A stretch of 64,000 nucleotides of DNA from Lachnospiraceae bacterium. GTDB taxonomy: Bacteria > Bacillota > Clostridia > Lachnospirales > Lachnospiraceae. Position 1 is the first letter of the stretch, and each line of letters starts with the position of its first letter. Location of the stretch: NCBI GenBank assembly GCA_017556805.1, contig JAFYMC010000028.1, positions 62,001 to 126,000 on the forward strand, written 5' to 3'. Positions 36,682 to 45,627 of the stretch are shown piece after piece. The notes below the pieces were generated by a model. The model was not told where the DNA came from. It worked only from the letters and a program-made list of their open reading frames with translations, and searched no databases. Made by a program: the position numbers and the translations under genes.

Positions 36682-37389
36682 TTATGCTCCCAAATATGCT
36701 TTTCTTACAGAATCGTCGTTTAACAAATCTTTCGCATCCGCCGTCATTACCACCTTACCGGTCTCAAGTACATAACCGCGGTTCGCGATGGAAAGCGCCA
36801 TCTGCGCATTCTGCTCTACAAGAAGAATGGTAACGCCCGCTTTATTCAAATCCACGATAATCTTAAAGATTTCATCTACCAAAATCGGTGCCAGACCCAT
36901 GGACGGCTCGTCCAGCATAAGAAGCGTCGGGTTCGACATCATAGCACGTCCCATGGCAAGCATCTGCTGCTCACCGCCGGATAAGGTACCTGCCACCTGG
37001 GTTCTACGCTCTTTAAGACGCGGGAAATGTTCAAATACAATTTCCAAATTCTGATCGATGGTATTCTTCGGCTGGGTGTAAGCACCGAGCTCCAGATTCT
37101 CCATAACGGACATCTGTAAGAATACACGACGGCCCTCCGGCACCTGTGCCAAACCGTGGCTCACAATCTTATGGGCCGGAATGTGCATCAAATCCTTGTC
37201 ATTAAATACAATGGAACCGGTATTACTTTTCAGAAGTCCGGACACCGTCTGCAAAATCGTAGTCTTACCGGCACCGTTGGCACCGATTAAGGAAATAATC
37301 TCGCCCTTTTCTACTTTAAAGCTGATATCCTTGACTGCGTGGATACTACCGTAAAATACATTGATATTATTTACTTCAAGCATTGCCAT
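36682..37389 (-). CDS. livF: branched-chain amino acid ABC transporter ATP-binding protein LivF
   Basis: 235-aa ATPase with Walker A GANGAGKTT, signature LSGGEQQMLAMGRAMMSNP, Walker B LLMLDEPSMGLAP and an H-loop region. The PSMGLAPILVDEIF sequence after Walker B is typical of LivF. It powers uptake of leucine, isoleucine and valine together with LivG, LivH, LivM and the LivJ-type binding protein. The ATG at 37389 has AGGAGG 8 nt upstream, and the livG stop is 3 bp away. Confidence 0.95.
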   Translation of the reverse strand: MAMLEVNNINVFYGSIHAVKDISFKVEKGEIISLIGANGAGKTTILQTVSGLLKSNTGSIVFNDKDLMHIPAHKIVSHGLAQVPEGRRVFLQMSVMENLELGAYTQPKNTIDQNLEIVFEHFPRLKERRTQVAGTLSGGEQQMLAMGRAMMSNPTLLMLDEPSMGLAPILVDEIFKIIVDLNKAGVTILLVEQNAQMALSIANRGYVLETGKVVMTADAKDLLNDDSVRKAYLGA

Positions 37390-37392
37390 GGC

Positions 37393-38229
37393 CTAGTCCT
37401 CCTTCTTCTTACCGAGATATGCCTCGATTACGGTCGGATTCGCCTGAATCTCCTCCGGAGATCCCTTTGCGATAATACGACCGAAGTTCAATACCGCAAT
37501 ACCCTCACAAATACCCATAACCAGATTCATATCATGCTCGATTAAGAGAATTGCAATCTGGAAGGTGTCGCGAATCTTACGGATGTTCTCCATAAGTTCT
37601 GCGGTCTCGGACGGGTTCATGCCCGCTGCCGGCTCATCCAGGAGCAACAGCTTCGGGTTGGTAGCAAGCGCACGCACAATCTCCAAACGACGCTGTGCAC
37701 CGTACGGAAGGCTTCCTGCCTTGTAATCCGCCATATCCTGCATATCGAAAATAGAGAGCAATTCCAGCGCCTTTTCATGGGCTTCCTTCTCGGTCTTCCA
37801 ATAAGACGGAAGACGAAGAATACTGCTTACGGTGGAACACTTTATCTGATTGTGAAGACCGATTTTTACATTCTCTTCTACCGTCAATTTATCAAAGAGA
37901 CGAATATTCTGGAAAGTACGTGCAATACCCGCTTTATTTACCTGCATGGTATTCATGCCTCTGGTGTCCTGACCGTCCAGTATAATCGTACCATGGGTCG
38001 GCTGATACACCTTAGTCAATAAATTAAATACTGTGGTCTTTCCGGCACCGTTCGGTCCGATAAGACCCGCAATCTCCGTAGGACCTACGGTAAGATTAAA
38101 ATCATCTACCGCAACCAGACCGCCGAAGGTAATTCCCAAATGGCTGCATTCCAGCACCGGACGCTTGTCTTTGTCCCGGGCCGGGATAATGCTTTCACTG
38201 ATGACCTCATGAATCTTTCCCTTATCCAT
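37393..38229 (-). CDS. livG: branched-chain amino acid ABC transporter ATP-binding protein LivG
   Basis: 278-aa ATPase with Walker A GPNGAGKTT, the long LivG-type insert (GIARTFQNIRLFDKLTVEENV), a signature-like LPYGAQRRLEIVRALATNP and Walker B LLLLDEPAAGMNP. I choose ATG 38229 because AAAGGAGG lies just upstream; this start overlaps the livM stop by 8 bp, showing coupling. A longer reading from 38262 has no such site. It pairs with LivF. Confidence 0.95.
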   Translation of the reverse strand: MDKGKIHEVISESIIPARDKDKRPVLECSHLGITFGGLVAVDDFNLTVGPTEIAGLIGPNGAGKTTVFNLLTKVYQPTHGTIILDGQDTRGMNTMQVNKAGIARTFQNIRLFDKLTVEENVKIGLHNQIKCSTVSSILRLPSYWKTEKEAHEKALELLSIFDMQDMADYKAGSLPYGAQRRLEIVRALATNPKLLLLDEPAAGMNPSETAELMENIRKIRDTFQIAILLIEHDMNLVMGICEGIAVLNFGRIIAKGSPEEIQANPTVIEAYLGKKKED

Positions 38230-39304
38230 TTGTCTTTTCCTCCTTTTTGGTCTTCTTCCCACCGAACATACTCTTTATATCGGATATAAACGCTGCGACT
38301 AGATTTCGAATCTTCGCATTGTTGGTACCCAGCATGACAAGAATCAATACGACTGCGTATACCAACATACGGTAATCGGAGAACTCTCTTAAAAGCTCCG
38401 GAAGCAGGGTCAAAAGTGCTGCCGCAATTAAAGAACCGCGCATGCTTCCGAGACCGCCCAGAACTACGAATACCAGTATCAGAATCGATGTATTAAAGTC
38501 AAACTTCGTCGGTGTGACAGTGGAATAATTAAACGCAAACACCGTACCTGCCATGCCTGCCATAGCTGCAGAAATAGCAAATACCAATAACTTATACTTC
38601 GTTACGTTGATTCCTACCGACTCGGCAGCGATACGATTGTCGCGAAGTGCCATAATCGCACGGCCGGTACGGCTCTGAATCAGGTTGTAAATCACAATCA
38701 GGCAAAGCATCAGCACAACAAAAGCAAAGGTAAAGGTGGAAATCTTACGAATACCGGTAGCACCCATAGCACCGTTAATAATCATCTTTCCGTCCTCTAA
38801 AATCTCCGGCTTCTCGATGAATCCCACGTGAAGGCCGTCCGCATCCAGACCCACATACAAAATATTAACAATACTCTTGATAATCTGACCGAACGCCAGG
38901 GTAACAATTGCGAGGTAGTCACCGCGAAGACGCAGTACCGGAATACCGATTAAGAAGCCGGCCAAAGCAGCCAGTAGACCGCCTCCGATGACCGCTACCA
39001 AAAGACACAATGTCTTGGAATCAGACACCTCCTGCATCAGTGTTCCGATTAAAACACCTCCGAAAGCACCGACGCTCATAAAGCCTGCATGACCGAGGCT
39101 GAGCTCACCTAAAATACCCACAGTCAAATTCAACGAAATTGCCATAAGCATATAAGCACAAATCGGAACCAGCTGGCCGTTAATCAAGTTGGTGGTAATA
39201 CCGCCCTCTTTCAAAATCAAAACAATGACATAAACGAGAAGCAGACCGCCCATGGTAATGAAATTGTTCTTTGACGTTTTGTTTAAAGTCTTTCTCCCTT
39301 TCAT
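38222..39304 (-). CDS. livM: branched-chain amino acid ABC transporter permease LivM
   Basis: 360-aa integral membrane permease with about nine helices. The signature EEL-type GELSLGHAGFMSVGAFGG (about residues 65-82) and LRGDYLAIVTLAFGQI are typical of LivM, as is ALRDNRIAAESVGINVTKYKLLVFAISA near residue 215, which contacts the ATPase. ATG 39304 has TGAGGTG upstream and follows the livH stop by 10 bp; the GTG at 39313 has no clear site. The basic C-terminal tail overlaps livG. Confidence 0.94.
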   Translation of the reverse strand: MKGRKTLNKTSKNNFITMGGLLLVYVIVLILKEGGITTNLINGQLVPICAYMLMAISLNLTVGILGELSLGHAGFMSVGAFGGVLIGTLMQEVSDSKTLCLLVAVIGGGLLAALAGFLIGIPVLRLRGDYLAIVTLAFGQIIKSIVNILYVGLDADGLHVGFIEKPEILEDGKMIINGAMGATGIRKISTFTFAFVVLMLCLIVIYNLIQSRTGRAIMALRDNRIAAESVGINVTKYKLLVFAISAAMAGMAGTVFAFNYSTVTPTKFDFNTSILILVFVVLGGLGSMRGSLIAAALLTLLPELLREFSDYRMLVYAVVLILVMLGTNNAKIRNLVAAFISDIKSMFGGKKTKKEEKTNG

Positions 39305-39314
39305 CACACTCACC

Positions 39315-40193
39315 TCACACTTTCTCGCTGATCTTCTTACCGAGAAGACCCGTCGGCTTTACAAGCAACACTACAATCAATACCGCAAACACAATGGCGT
39401 CGGAAATCTCCGTAGAGATGTATGCCTTTGCAAAAATCTCGATAATACCGAGCAAAATACCGCCGATTAACGCACCCGGAATGGAACCGATACCGCCGAA
39501 TACCGCTGCGGTAAAGGCTTTAATACCCGGCATGGAACCGGTGGTCGGTACCAGATTCGGATATGCGGAGCAAAGAAGCACACCCGCAATGGCTGCCAGT
39601 GCGGAACCGATAGCAAAGGTAATGGAAATCGTCGTATTCACATTGATACCCATAAGCTGTGCAGCTCCCTTATCCTCGGAGCAGGCACGCATGGCCTTAC
39701 CCATTTTTGTCTTACCGGTAAATATGGTTAACGCAATCATAATCACTACGCATACCGCAATCGTTACCAAAGTAACATGAGATACGTATAATCCTTCCGT
39801 CAACTGAATACCGCCGTCTCCTACTACAGACTTGAACACCTTCGGATTGGAGGTCCAAAGAAGTTGTGCCGCATTCTGTAAAAAGTAGCTCATACCGATT
39901 GCTGTAATCAGTACCGCAAGAGAAGTAGCTTGTCTGAGCGGCTTGTACGCCAAACGCTCGATTACAATACCAAGCACCGTACAAACAAACATCGACAATA
40001 AGATACCCACTACCGCAGGCATATCATAGCGACTGGTCATAAAGAAGCATACATAGGCACCTACCATAATAACATCACCGTGGGCGAAGTTTAACATCTT
40101 CGCAATACCGTATACCATGGTGTACCCCAACGCGATAATCGCGTAGATACTTCCCAAACTGATTCCGTTAATCACATTTGAAAGGAATTCCAT
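39315..40193 (-). CDS. livH: branched-chain amino acid ABC transporter permease LivH
   Basis: 292-aa membrane permease. It starts MEFLSNVINGISLGSIYAIIALGYTMVYGI, followed by LNFAHGDVIMVGAY, both LivH hallmarks, and carries the coupling loop RACSEDKGAAQLMGINVN. The TTGAGGTG ribosome site supports the ATG at 40193; the 35 extra residues of the longest frame are not part of the gene. It is the first permease gene after livJ, with a terminator-like hairpin between them. Confidence 0.95.
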   Translation of the reverse strand: MEFLSNVINGISLGSIYAIIALGYTMVYGIAKMLNFAHGDVIMVGAYVCFFMTSRYDMPAVVGILLSMFVCTVLGIVIERLAYKPLRQATSLAVLITAIGMSYFLQNAAQLLWTSNPKVFKSVVGDGGIQLTEGLYVSHVTLVTIAVCVVIMIALTIFTGKTKMGKAMRACSEDKGAAQLMGINVNTTISITFAIGSALAAIAGVLLCSAYPNLVPTTGSMPGIKAFTAAVFGGIGSIPGALIGGILLGIIEIFAKAYISTEISDAIVFAVLIVVLLVKPTGLLGKKISEKV

Positions 40194-40289
40194 ATACTGC
40201 ACCTCAATTTCTAAAGTAATAAAAGACAATCCAATTAATTTTATCATATTACGCCGCAAATGGCAATGAATATTACCTAAAAAAGTAAA

Positions 40290-40320
40290 GAAAGGCAAAG
40301 GATTTTCTCCTCTGCCTTTC
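40290..40320 (-). terminator. partial terminator between livJ and livH
   Basis: Minus-strand GAAAGGCAGAGGA pairs with TCCTTTGCCTTTC (one mismatch, 5-nt loop), followed by TTTACTTTTTT. Placed between the binding-protein gene and the permease genes, it likely lets livJ be made in excess over livHMGF. Confidence 0.75.
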
Positions 40321-40355
40321 GATATTTCATAAGTTGTATCTACTGTTTCAACTAA

Positions 40356-41507
40356 TTAGTCAAGACCTACATATACACCGTTCTGTATTACCATACCCTT
40401 CGGATCCTTGGTAACCTCACCGTTGGTTCCCCAGGTCATACCGGTACCGGTCAAACCGTCGAACTTCATGGTGGTGAACTGTGCAATCATGATATCACAA
40501 ATCTCTTCTGCGGTCATATCAGCGGTAACCTCACCCTTCTGACAAGCCTCGTAGATTGCATATACACAGTCGTAAGCATCTGCTGCGAACTGGTTCGGGG
40601 TCTCATTGAACTTCTCCTGATACTTTGCAACAAAGCTCTTGGTCTTCTCATCGGAAGCATCTGCGGAGAACGGAGTTAAGAGCATAACGCCCTCAGCCAA
40701 AGAGGTATCAAAGCCCTCAAGAGTAAGAATACCGTCCATACCGTCTACGCCGAAGAACTTCGGAGCGTAATTCATCTTCTTTGCCTGATCAAGAATTAAT
40801 GCAGCTGCTTCATAGTACATCGGAAGGAATACAAGATCAGCGCCTGCATTCTTTGCAGAATTTAACTGTACACTGAAGTCATTCTGGCTATCGGTATTAA
40901 AGGTCGTGGTAGATACTACATCAATACCAAGCTCGTCTGCCTTATCGATAAAGGTCTCGTAAATACCGGTAGAATATGCGTCATCATTCTTGTAGATGAT
41001 GGCAATCTTCGTACCAAGCTGCTTCTGGCTGATATACTGCGCGGAAGCGGAACCCTGGTTCGGGTCGGAGAAACACATCTGGAACATGTTGTCCTTACCC
41101 TTGGTTACATCCGTAGAGGATGCGGACGGAGTCAACGCAAAAATGCGATCTGCATAGGTTTCTGCTGCAGTTGCGATACACGGATTCGTGGTAACGGAAC
41201 CGAGGGAAATCTGTACATTCCAGTCCTTTAAGATGTTATACGCATTCACTGCCTTCTCAGCATCATGGGTATCATCCTCATAACGCAACTCAAACTGCAT
41301 ACCGCCCAGTGCATTAATCTCCTCCACTGCGATTTCTGCACCACGCTTTGCAGCGTTACCGTACACTGCCGCACCACCGGTAAGCGGGCCGGTACCACCG
41401 ATTCTGATTGCTCCGGAACCGGAATCCTTCTTGCCACATCCTGCAAATGCGGAAAGCATCATAGCAGAGACAAGGCCGAAGCATACTAACTTTTTCATCT
41501 TCTTCAT
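40356..41507 (-). CDS. livJ: branched-chain amino acid ABC transporter substrate-binding lipoprotein
   Basis: 383-aa type I periplasmic-binding-protein homologue, anchored as a lipoprotein: signal peptide with lipobox Cys24 (SAFAGC). The mature part opens GAIRIGGTGPLTGGAAVYGNAAKRGAEIAVEEINALGG and has the typical SSTDVTKGKDNMFQMCFSDP middle section. It captures amino acids outside the membrane and passes them to LivHM. It is the first gene of the liv cluster, with its own promoter, and is separated from livH by a partial terminator. Confidence 0.94.
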   Translation of the reverse strand: MKKMKKLVCFGLVSAMMLSAFAGCGKKDSGSGAIRIGGTGPLTGGAAVYGNAAKRGAEIAVEEINALGGMQFELRYEDDTHDAEKAVNAYNILKDWNVQISLGSVTTNPCIATAAETYADRIFALTPSASSTDVTKGKDNMFQMCFSDPNQGSASAQYISQKQLGTKIAIIYKNDDAYSTGIYETFIDKADELGIDVVSTTTFNTDSQNDFSVQLNSAKNAGADLVFLPMYYEAAALILDQAKKMNYAPKFFGVDGMDGILTLEGFDTSLAEGVMLLTPFSADASDEKTKSFVAKYQEKFNETPNQFAADAYDCVYAIYEACQKGEVTADMTAEEICDIMIAQFTTMKFDGLTGTGMTWGTNGEVTKDPKGMVIQNGVYVGLD

Positions 41508-41565
41508 AATCTCTCTCCTTTATGTAACAATTACATAGTTTCCGTTGCTGTTGCAACATGAGATA

Positions 41566-41595
41566 ATACTACTACGTTTTGCCTGCTTTTGTCAA
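41566..41595 (-). promoter_or_regulatory. promoter of livJ
   Basis: Minus-strand TTGACA (41590-41595), 18-bp spacer and TAGTAT (41566-41571). In the leader, TATGTAA-TTG-TTACATA (41521-41537) forms a short palindrome next to the ribosome site. Confidence 0.65.
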
Positions 41596-41609
41596 GTAAA
41601 ATCAGGTAG

Positions 41610-41900
41610 CACGCTCTCACGCAGGCTTTTAAGCCGTGAATCTAGCCGCCCGCTTTCGCGGACGGCTAGCCCACGGGCTTCGCCATCGAACAAAAAAAGA
41701 AAGAGCCACGCTTCCACGCAGGCTTTTAAGCCGCGAATCTAGCCGCCCGCTTTCGCGGACGGCTAGCCCACGGGCTCCGCCATCGAACAAAAAAAGGAAG
41801 AACCACGCTTCCACGCAGGCTTTTAAGCCGCGAATCTAGCCGCCCGCTTTCGCGGACGGCTAGCCCACGGGCTCCGCCATCGAACAAAAAAGAAAAGAAC
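41610..41900. repeat. three tandem copies of a 97-bp GC-rich element
   Basis: Copies begin at 41610, 41707 and 41804 (period exactly 97 bp) and are nearly identical. Each contains GGCTTTTAAGCC and a strong hairpin AGCCGCCCGC-TTTC-GCGGACGGCT (one mismatch), then an A-rich end. Open frames of 61-67 codons run through the copies on both strands, but they follow the repeat period and have no ribosome sites, so I do not call them genes. Confidence 0.9.
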
Positions 41901-41940
41901 CGGAATTTCAAGCAAGCTTGATTCCGGTTCTTTTCTTTTT
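41886..41940. terminator. strong bidirectional terminator after tRNA-Thr
   Basis: AAAAGAACCGGAAT pairs with ATTCCGGTTCTTTT, extended by an inner CAAGC/GCTTG stem, with A and T tracts at both ends. It would end the tRNA-Thr transcript on the minus strand. Confidence 0.85.
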
Positions 41941-41970
41941 CGTTCGCGGCTTAAAAGCCTACGTGAGAGC
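41941..41970. repeat. inverted partial copy of the 97-bp element
   Basis: The reverse complement matches the first 28 bases of copy 1 (from 41613) with only two or three changes, including GCTCTCACG and AGGCTTTTAAGCCG. It abuts the tRNA-Thr 3' end, so the array lies between inverted ends. Confidence 0.8.
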
Positions 41971-42040
41971 TGCTGACGGGAATCGGACCCGTGACCTCCG
42001 CACTACCAATGCGACGCTCTACCGACTGAGCCACAGCAGC
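41968..42040 (-). tRNA. tRNA-Thr (anticodon GGT)
   Basis: A 73-nt cloverleaf. The acceptor stem GCTGCTG/CAGCAGC pairs perfectly, the D arm is GCTC-AGTCGGTA-GAGC, the anticodon stem TCGCA/TGCGG encloses loop TTGGTAG with anticodon GGT (reads ACC/ACU), and the T arm is ACGGG-TCCGATT-CCCGT. The 3' CCA is not encoded. Confidence 0.95.
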
Positions 42041-42079
42041 ACTCGCTAATTTGTGTTTTCGCTATCAGCGACGTTTGTT

Positions 42080-42108
42080 AGTATACAATATTTTGTATGC
42101 ATTGTCAA
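42080..42108 (-). promoter_or_regulatory. promoter of tRNA-Thr
   Basis: Minus-strand TTGACA (42103-42108), 17-bp spacer and TATACT (42080-42085), a near-consensus promoter about 40 bp upstream of the tRNA. Confidence 0.85.
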
Positions 42109-42144
42109 CTACTTTTTTAAAAATTTTTAAATTATTTTTTTCGA

Positions 42145-42189
42145 CCTTTTTCCGGCAATATTTTTTCGGTCCGTACTGCCGGAAAAAGG
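42145..42189. terminator. hairpin between argD and tRNA-Thr
   Basis: Perfect 13-bp stem CCTTTTTCCGGCA/TGCCGGAAAAAGG with a 19-nt loop, just after the argD stop. The U-run (CTTGTTTTTA) follows on the plus strand; on the minus strand the sequence after the stem is A-rich, so termination of argD by it is likely but not textbook. Confidence 0.6.
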
Positions 42190-42200
42190 CTTGTTTTTAC

Positions 42201-43385
42201 TTATAAATTGGCTTCTAAAATCTTCACCATCTCATCCACATGCTCCTTCGTAATCACAAGCGGCGGAACAAAACGGATGATATTCGTACCTGCGGATATG
42301 AGGATAAGTCCTGCCTTCATGGCACGGGTTACCACATCCTTTACCGGCTCCTTAAACTCTAAGCCCTGCATGAGGCCGATACCTCTGTGGGCCACGATTT
42401 TGTCCGTATGACGGGCAGCCAGAGCATCCAACTGCTCGTACAGGTATGCGCCTACTTCCTTTACGTTCTCAAGGAGATTTAATTCTTCGAAACGGTCAAA
42501 TACGGTGCTTACCGCATGGGTAACAAACGGATTGCCGCCGTAGGTGGTGCCGTGGTCACCCGGCTCGTAAGCGGATGCCACCTCATCGGTAGCTGCAAAG
42601 GCACCTACCGGTACACCGCATCCCAGAGCCTTCGCGGTAGTCATAATATCCGGCTTCACGCCGTACTGCTGATACGCATACATTGTGCCGGTTCTGCCCA
42701 TACCACACTGAATTTCGTCTAAAATAAGGAGAATGCCTTTTTCGTCACAAAGCTTTCTTACGCCCTGAATGAACTCTTTCTCTGCCGGATAAATACCGCC
42801 CTCTCCCTGTACGGTCTCCATAATGATAGCCGCGGTCTTATCGGTAATCTTTGCCTTCACGCTGTCTAAATTATTATACTCCGCAAATACGGCACCGCCG
42901 ATCAACGGCTCGAATGCCGCACGGTACTTCGGGGTACCGGTCACGGACAATGCTCCCATACTTCTACCGTGGAAAGAATGCTCCATGGCAATGATTTCGC
43001 TGTCTGCCACACCGTGCTTCTTATAGTAATACTTTCTCGCAAGCTTAATGGCACCCTCTACCGCTTCCGTACCGCTGTTGGTAAAGAATACGCGATCCAT
43101 ACCGGAGGCCTTTACAATCTTCTCTGCCGCAAAGGTGGTCGGCTCGTTGTAATAATAATTGGAGGTGTGGAGAAGCTTATCCACCTGATCCTTTACCGCC
43201 TCGTTATACTTCTCATCACCGTACCCCAGCGCAAACACCGCAATACCTGCGGAAAAGTCTAAGTACTTCGTCCCATCGGTTTCATATAAATATACACCCT
43301 CGCCGTGGTCAAGTACTACCTGATATCTTGCATAGGTATGCATCAGGACCTGCTCGGCTCTTTCCATACATTCTGTCTTATTCAT
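42201..43385 (-). CDS. argD: acetylornithine aminotransferase
   Basis: 394-aa class III PLP-dependent aminotransferase converting N-acetylglutamate semialdehyde to N-acetylornithine. Motifs are FSAGIAVFALGYGD, FFTNSGTEAVEGAIKLARKY, LILDEIQCGMGRTGTMYAYQ (Asp that binds PLP) and the Schiff-base Lys in MTTAKALGCGVPVGAF. The ATG at 43385 is placed 8 nt from AAGGAG; the ATG at 43391 is too close. Last gene of the argJ-argB-argD cluster, separated from argB by a 77-bp gap with a small GCCGGG/CCCGGC hairpin. Confidence 0.95.
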   Translation of the reverse strand: MNKTECMERAEQVLMHTYARYQVVLDHGEGVYLYETDGTKYLDFSAGIAVFALGYGDEKYNEAVKDQVDKLLHTSNYYYNEPTTFAAEKIVKASGMDRVFFTNSGTEAVEGAIKLARKYYYKKHGVADSEIIAMEHSFHGRSMGALSVTGTPKYRAAFEPLIGGAVFAEYNNLDSVKAKITDKTAAIIMETVQGEGGIYPAEKEFIQGVRKLCDEKGILLILDEIQCGMGRTGTMYAYQQYGVKPDIMTTAKALGCGVPVGAFAATDEVASAYEPGDHGTTYGGNPFVTHAVSTVFDRFEELNLLENVKEVGAYLYEQLDALAARHTDKIVAHRGIGLMQGLEFKEPVKDVVTRAMKAGLILISAGTNIIRFVPPLVITKEHVDEMVKILEANL

Positions 43386-43412
43386 AAACATCGCTCCTTC
43401 CTTATATGTAAA

Positions 43413-43434
43413 GGCCGGGACTCTTGCCCCGGCA
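43413..43434. other. intercistronic hairpin between argB and argD
   Basis: GGCCGGG/CCCCGGC-type stem of 6 to 7 bp in the gap upstream of the argD ribosome site. It lacks a U-run and may stabilise or separate the messages. Confidence 0.4.
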
Positions 43435-43462
43435 CTTTTCTATCGTTTCAAAACACAGAAAC

Positions 43463-44329
43463 TTACTCTTCGCCCTTTACAATAGCTGTTCCGATACCCT
43501 TATCGGTAAAGAACTCCAGAAGCAGGGAATGCTGTACCCGGCCATCCATAATATGTACAACCGCGACACCTTCCTTTACCGCATCAACACAATTGTGAAG
43601 CTTCGGAAGCATACCGCCGCCGATGACACCGGATGCCAATAACTCATCCGCAGCATCTAAGGTTAAAACGGAAATCAACGAATCCTTATCCTCGAAGTCG
43701 CGATATACTCCTTCGATATCCGTAAGGAACGCTAACTTCTCTGCTCCCATGGCCGTAGCAATGGCACATGCAGCATCATCCGCATTGATGTTGTAGGAAA
43801 GGAACGCATCATCCATACCGATCGGTGCGATGACCGGAATATAATCATTTACCAAAAGAGTGTCAATGAGTCCGGTGTCCACATTCGTAATATTTCCCAC
43901 AAAACCGATATCTTCGCCGTTTGCCAGCTTCTTCTCACACTTTAAGGTGCCGCCGTCCTTACCGCAGATACCTGCAGCCTTTACGCCAAGCTGTTCCAGC
44001 ATCTGTACCAGACGCTTATTCACCTTACTCAGAACCATCTCAGCTACTTCCATGGTCTCCGCATCCGTCACGCGAAGGCCCTGTACAAACTTCGCTTCCT
44101 TACCGAGAAGACCTACCCACTTGCTGATTTCCTTACCGCCGCCGTGTACGATAATCGGCTGCATACCGACAAGCTTAAGCAGTGCCACGTCTTTAATCAC
44201 GCTCTGCTGCAGCTGCTCATCAAGCATGGCACTTCCGCCGTACTTTACCACAACAATTTTATCCTTAAACTTCTGAATATACGGCAATGCCTCAATGAGA
44301 ATATTTGCCTTTGCCATCAAACCTTCCAT
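43463..44329 (-). CDS. argB: acetylglutamate kinase
   Basis: 288-aa amino-acid kinase family enzyme that phosphorylates N-acetylglutamate. Motifs are [10 protein letters not shown] (ATP-binding Lys), [42 protein letters not shown] and [10 protein letters not shown]. The N-terminal helix ([17 protein letters not shown]) is of the type found in arginine-regulated hexameric enzymes, so feedback inhibition by arginine is plausible. The ATG has GAGGA 8 nt upstream. It lies between argJ and argD. Confidence 0.95.
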   Translation of the reverse strand: MEGLMAKANILIEALPYIQKFKDKIVVVKYGGSAMLDEQLQQSVIKDVALLKLVGMQPIIVHGGGKEISKWVGLLGKEAKFVQGLRVTDAETMEVAEMVLSKVNKRLVQMLEQLGVKAAGICGKDGGTLKCEKKLANGEDIGFVGNITNVDTGLIDTLLVNDYIPVIAPIGMDDAFLSYNINADDAACAIATAMGAEKLAFLTDIEGVYRDFEDKDSLISVLTLDAADELLASGVIGGGMLPKLHNCVDAVKEGVAVVHIMDGRVQHSLLLEFFTDKGIGTAIVKGEE

Positions 44330-44390
44330 CTTACGAATCCTCGCTTTCTTTTCTTACATATATTATGGTTCCACCCGGTATTCTATCTCA

Positions 44391-45614
44391 TTAACTGCGG
44401 TAATCCGCGTTAATCTTTACATAATCGTAGGTCAAATCACAACCCCATGCGGTTGCGGATGCATCTCCTTCATGCATGTCAACAAAAATGGTTACTTCGT
44501 CCGCTCCGAGAATCTTTACTGCCACATCTTCATCAAAAACAATCGGTGTACCCATATCAAACACCTGTAAACGGCCTTCTTTGCTTTCAAAGAAAAGCTC
44601 TACATCATTCTGGTCAAACTCCGCTCCGGAATATCCCATTGCACATAAGAAACGGCCGAAGTTTGCATCACATCCGTAAATTGCGGCTTTGGAAAGATTG
44701 CTGGAAACAATTGCTCTTGATAAGGTTCTTGCATCTTCTTTGCTTTTGGCGTTTACTACTTTTGCTTCGAATAATTTGGTGGCACCTTCACCGTCTGCCG
44801 CCATCTTCTTTGCCAAAAATTCACATACGTAGAAAAGGGCCTTTAAGAAATTGTCGTAGTCTTCTCCCTTTGCCGTAATCTTCGCATTTCCGGCAAGTCC
44901 GTTTGCCATAATGACCAGAGTATCATTGGTAGAAGTATCCCCGTCCACGGTAATCATGTTGAAGGTGTCTTTTACCACTTCGCTTAACGCTTCCTGTAAA
45001 AAGCTCTTCTCAATGGCAAGGTCGGTTGTTAAAAAGCCGAGCATGGTACACATATTCGGATGAATCATTCCCGAGCCCTTTGACATACCGCCAAGGGTAA
45101 CCGTTTTACCGCCTGCCGTAAACGTAACCGCGATTTCCTTATGTACGGTATCGGTAGTCATAATTGCTTTTGCTGCCGCAGTACCTGCTTCTATCGTCTC
45201 GGAAAGCTTCGGTGCCATTGCTTTTACACCGTTTGCCAGTTTCTCCACCGGTAACTGCATTCCGATCACACCAGTAGATGCCACAAGGCAAGAATCCGTT
45301 GCAACACCCAGCGCTTCCTTGACCGCGTTTGCCGTTGCTTCGCATGCGTCAAATCCCTGCTTTCCCGTACATGCATTGGCAATGCCGGAATTCACGACAA
45401 CCGCATGAACCGCATCGGATTCTTTTACAATCTTCATGTCCCACTGCACACAGGCTGCTTTTACCACATTGCTGGTAAAGGTACCCGCAACCGTACACGG
45501 CTCCTTAGAAAACACCATTGCCATATCGGTTCTGTTCTTATATTTGATTCCCGCTTCCGTGGAAGCTGCACTAAATCCCTTCGCTGCGGTAACGCCGCCT
45601 TCAATAATCTTCAT
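44391..45614 (-). CDS. argJ: bifunctional ornithine acetyltransferase / N-acetylglutamate synthase
   Basis: 407-aa ArgJ precursor that cleaves itself before a conserved Thr. The autocatalytic site is visible in KGSGMIHPNMCTMLGFLTTD, where AT/CT precedes MLGF; note that here the residue pair is Cys-Thr rather than the usual Ala-Thr. The N-terminal GGVTAAKGFSAASTEAGIK is typical. ArgJ recycles acetyl groups from acetylornithine to glutamate. The ATG at 45614 has GAAAGGATG upstream; 15 extra residues of the longest frame are excluded. No argC gene lies next to the cluster. Confidence 0.94.
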   Translation of the reverse strand: MKIIEGGVTAAKGFSAASTEAGIKYKNRTDMAMVFSKEPCTVAGTFTSNVVKAACVQWDMKIVKESDAVHAVVVNSGIANACTGKQGFDACEATANAVKEALGVATDSCLVASTGVIGMQLPVEKLANGVKAMAPKLSETIEAGTAAAKAIMTTDTVHKEIAVTFTAGGKTVTLGGMSKGSGMIHPNMCTMLGFLTTDLAIEKSFLQEALSEVVKDTFNMITVDGDTSTNDTLVIMANGLAGNAKITAKGEDYDNFLKALFYVCEFLAKKMAADGEGATKLFEAKVVNAKSKEDARTLSRAIVSSNLSKAAIYGCDANFGRFLCAMGYSGAEFDQNDVELFFESKEGRLQVFDMGTPIVFDEDVAVKILGADEVTIFVDMHEGDASATAWGCDLTYDYVKINADYRS

Positions 45615-45627
45615 AAAATCATCCTTT

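Noticed and set aside
41610-41900. 97-bp tandem units as a CRISPR array
   Set aside because: Units are joined end to end with no unique spacers, and no cas genes are present.
41629-41911. Three minus-strand open frames of 61-67 codons inside the 97-bp repeats, with a similar plus-strand frame
   Set aside because: They follow the repeat period, are almost the same sequence in successive copies, lack ribosome sites and cover hairpins; they are by-products of the repeat.
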